Below are positions 50,556 through 53,039 of a stretch of 53,039 nucleotides of DNA, piece after piece (position 1 is the first letter of the stretch; every line of letters starts with the position of its first letter). The notes under the pieces were generated by a model that saw only the letters and a list, made by a program, of their open reading frames with translations, was not told where the DNA came from and did no database searches. This DNA comes from Saccoglossus kowalevskii (Eukaryota; Hemichordata; Enteropneusta; Harrimaniidae): NCBI RefSeq assembly GCF_000003605.2, contig NW_003121912.1:312765-365803 (forward strand), read 5' to 3'. A program made the translations under genes and the position numbers.

Positions 50556-51548
50556 CTATCTATTAAAATTGAGTAAAACTTAATATAAACCGGAAATTGC
50601 TACAATTAGGGTGTATTTATTCCATACCCATCGCTACATGTATGTATTTATTTTTATTAATTTTCGTAAATTTATCATTAATAATATTATCCTTATGAAA
50701 TACAAATATTTATTAATACTATAAAATATTGTAATGCGTGAATAATCTATGTATGGGTATTGTTGGAGATGTTTTGTGATGGGTGTATGTATATGTCCAG
50801 TATTTTCTCGGTTAATTGAAGTTTTTGTTGGTAATTTGTTTTCTTCATAGATTACTGATATATTGGTTACGTCATGTTTTAATACGCCCTGGGCGATGCT
50901 AACGAGGCCATTGTGTCCCCCTCAATAGCGCTACGTTAGGGAATATATGCCAGATCTTATTCAAAAGTATGTGTGTTTTGTGGGATGTCAATTTCACCAC
51001 GTTCTGCATTGAAATCGCTCCAAAATAAAATAGCTGCTACGTTGATCAATTTTGATTACTGCGATGGTTAATATTGTCATATTAGAAATAAAGAACCAAT
51101 ATTCTGATTACATATATCGTGGCATTACTAAAGTTTAGATAAAATAGCCGATTAAATCATACTATTAAACTATAAACAAAAAACTAAATTTATAGTAAAG
51201 AACTATATAACCATCGATCATTGTGCCAAACTCGTAAGGTATTTAAAACATTCCCGCGTTTGTTTAACCCCCTTCCCAACCATTTGTCATTCTACTACAC
51301 ACTATGCATAACGCTATTAATAGCCCAGCGTCCAGATTTTAAACCAATGTTTACGAGGTGTGTATATACAGTAACTGCGAATGTATGAACGAACGTGATT
51401 TGATGTAATTTTTGTTCCAACAGTGCGTTTGGCAATGAACTGTTGCGACCGCACTGGGTGACATCTTGGATCGACACTTGTTTAACCGGGTCAAGTGGTC
51501 ATGAAAGTGTAAATCAACTTAACCGCACCCTGCCGTGTCACATGACTG
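50556..51548. other. Spacer between the two Ig genes
   Basis: AT-rich, about 1 kb, no open frame of interest. The minus-strand frame 51295-51477 has no recognisable features. Confidence 0.5.
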
Positions 51549-51556
51549 TTATAAGA
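51549..51556 (+). promoter_or_regulatory. Possible TATA box of the second Ig gene
   Basis: TTATAAGA lies about 24 bases before an initiator-like CCATTC (51571-51576), giving a 5' UTR of about 66 bases. An out-of-frame upstream ATG at 51604 opens an 18-codon frame that ends at 51660, inside the main coding region. Confidence 0.3.
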
Positions 51557-51638
51557 ACCATCAGTGCAGGCCATTCGTAGTTGGTGTGGATTGAATTTCG
51601 ACGATGGTGCGAATTACTCTGAGTATACAACGTATACA

Positions 51639-53039
51639 ATGTATCGCGCTCTTCAGGTAATTCTCCTGGGCATGTGCGTCTTGCAGATTTTGTTTTCAAC
51701 GCCAAAGAGGGTCACTGTCAAAGTTGTTGGGGGAAATACGATGGTCCCGGAAGGTGGCAATGTCACTTTGAAATGTACAGTAACCCAGCTGACCTTATCA
51801 GAAACGGTGTCATGGGTCAAAGGTAACACGATTATTAGTGAAAACGATAACATCCGCAACCCCGGAGAAATGATCAGCAGTCGTCGTTACAATGTTGTTG
51901 CGAAGGATGGTGAATACGACTTGTACATCGACAATTTTCGGGAGAGCGACGCCGATGAGTATCAATGCATAGTCACCGATTTCCAGGTGGCGCACCAGCA
52001 AGTGGTTAAAACGAGATCTGTACAACTGACTTTTCATCACAAACCACCTGTTCCCGTATGTGAAGTCACATCAGGAGTCATTAAACGGGAAGTAGTCGTA
52101 GGTCAAACTGTCACGTTTGTGTGTATGTTGAACAGATCACGGCACAATGTCCGCCTTCAGTGGTTTCGAACACCGGATGGAAATTACCTCAAATCACGGG
52201 ACGATGAAGATGTTCACTATATCTATAGTTACTATACTTGGCTGCCATCGAAACGCGATTCCGACTTAAATCTCGCGTGTGCGGCCCACTATCGAGACTT
52301 AACATTAGATACTTTACCTTCTTGCACTGTTAGGCCGTTTACCATACTGTACAAGCCGAATATAAGTATTTATCCGAATATTGCTCGACCCAAAATAAAC
52401 GAAAACGCTGTGTTCCGATGCATTGCAGACGCCAATCCAACAGCGACTTCGTGTACGTGGAACTACAACGGTGTTGCAGTCGTCAGAATCTTACTGGAGG
52501 ACAGAAGATTGAGACTGTCAAACGATGGCAGTACACTTATAATCTCGAATGTGCATCCTGGTGACGTGGTCGCCGTACTGACTTGTGACTGTTTCAACCA
52601 CGTCGGCAACAGTACTGCTAGGGCAATGCTGGAGATAGAAGAAGACGAAATTGACTTCACTGTCAGTTTAAAACATCGAGTGGCCGGACAAGTTCGTCCA
52701 GGGGGCGTGGCTGTATTTGTATGCGATGTTCATAGTATGCAACCACAGCTTGATAAATGCAAGTTTAATTGGAGTTTCAAAAGTGTGTTCGTTGACAATA
52801 ACTGCGACACCGACAGGTTTATTTTAGAACAACGCATACGCAATGCATTGCTGCTAATTACGAATGTATCTATCAGTGACAACAGCGGAGAATTGAAGTG
52901 CAGTGTGACATGCGGTCACGCAACAAAGACCGATTCCCTGAAATTGGACGTCTCGGTCGAGGAAGCGGAGGATGCCAGCAGCTTCTATCAACAGCGCAAA
53001 CTAAATCAGGACTCCGATATCGTCATCAGAATACCGAGA
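51639..53039 (+). CDS. Second intronless four-Ig-domain membrane protein, 3' partial
   Basis: 467 codons are open from ATG 51639 to the right edge with no stop. The protein starts MYRALQVILLGMCVLQILFS, a good signal peptide. Four Ig folds have Cys/Trp/Cys at about 46/59/110, 162/175/214, 261/274/316 and 362/378/421. It parallels the gene at 48362: the second-domain phrase WLPSKRDSDLNLAC against WVPQRRDMHMSFSC, followed by FTILYKP against FNVVYRP. The two therefore arose by tandem duplication but are now strongly diverged. The sequence stops about where the membrane helix begins in the paralogue, so helix and tail are off the window. Probably a cell-surface receptor or adhesion protein. Whether its tail shares the tyrosine repeats cannot be seen. 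Confidence 0.88.
   Translation, partial: MYRALQVILLGMCVLQILFSTPKRVTVKVVGGNTMVPEGGNVTLKCTVTQLTLSETVSWVKGNTIISENDNIRNPGEMISSRRYNVVAKDGEYDLYIDNFRESDADEYQCIVTDFQVAHQQVVKTRSVQLTFHHKPPVPVCEVTSGVIKREVVVGQTVTFVCMLNRSRHNVRLQWFRTPDGNYLKSRDDEDVHYIYSYYTWLPSKRDSDLNLACAAHYRDLTLDTLPSCTVRPFTILYKPNISIYPNIARPKINENAVFRCIADANPTATSCTWNYNGVAVVRILLEDRRLRLSNDGSTLIISNVHPGDVVAVLTCDCFNHVGNSTARAMLEIEEDEIDFTVSLKHRVAGQVRPGGVAVFVCDVHSMQPQLDKCKFNWSFKSVFVDNNCDTDRFILEQRIRNALLLITNVSISDNSGELKCSVTCGHATKTDSLKLDVSVEEAEDASSFYQQRKLNQDSDIVIRIPR

Overview
The window is animal nuclear DNA. It has multi-exon genes with GT-AG introns, wide intergenic spaces, DNA-transposon debris and two assembly gaps. The brachyury protein it encodes keeps the N-terminal HLLSAV motif and a full-length bilaterian-type C-terminus, and parts of its T-domain read most like ambulacrarian sequences. 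I therefore favour an invertebrate deuterostome, perhaps a hemichordate. This is inference from the protein alone, and a lophotrochozoan is not excluded.

Layout. (1) 71-16581, + strand: UFL1, the E3 ligase of the UFM1 (ufmylation) pathway. Sixteen coding exons are present and only the first coding exon lies off the left edge. Its introns carry a partial exon duplication, a decayed pogo/Tigger transposon with both terminal inverted repeats (3941-5794), a TTAA-flanked MITE, a TA-flanked MITE, a tandem duplication and long hairpins. (2) 16582-32653: about 16 kb with no gene I can support, holding two copies of a ~320-bp dispersed repeat, a hAT-like MITE and a possible tRNA-derived SINE head. (3) 37048-32654, - strand: a complete seven-exon brachyury gene (410 aa) with an unusually diverged T-domain. 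Its 5' flank holds a TATA-like box, a T-box half-site, a TCF/LEF-type site and an inverted pair of Ets sites. (4) 37049-48361: about 11 kb without a recognisable gene, containing a MITE with target duplication, an ATTCT microsatellite and several CTCF-like motifs. (5) 48362-50239 and 51639 to the right edge, + strand: two tandem, apparently intronless paralogues encoding four-Ig-domain cell-surface proteins. The first is complete, with one transmembrane helix and a cytoplasmic tail that contains a duplicated 39-residue tyrosine-rich unit and an ITIM-like motif. The second runs off the window before its membrane segment.

The three loci do not form a pathway. UFL1 is housekeeping, brachyury is a developmental regulator with large flanking non-coding domains, and the Ig pair looks like part of a tandem receptor family. 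UFL1 introns are nearly CpG-free while the brachyury flanks are CpG-normal, which fits gene-body methylation of the housekeeping gene. CTCF-like motifs occur on both sides of the brachyury domain. The most promising undescribed material is the tandem intronless Ig receptor pair with its repeated signalling tail.
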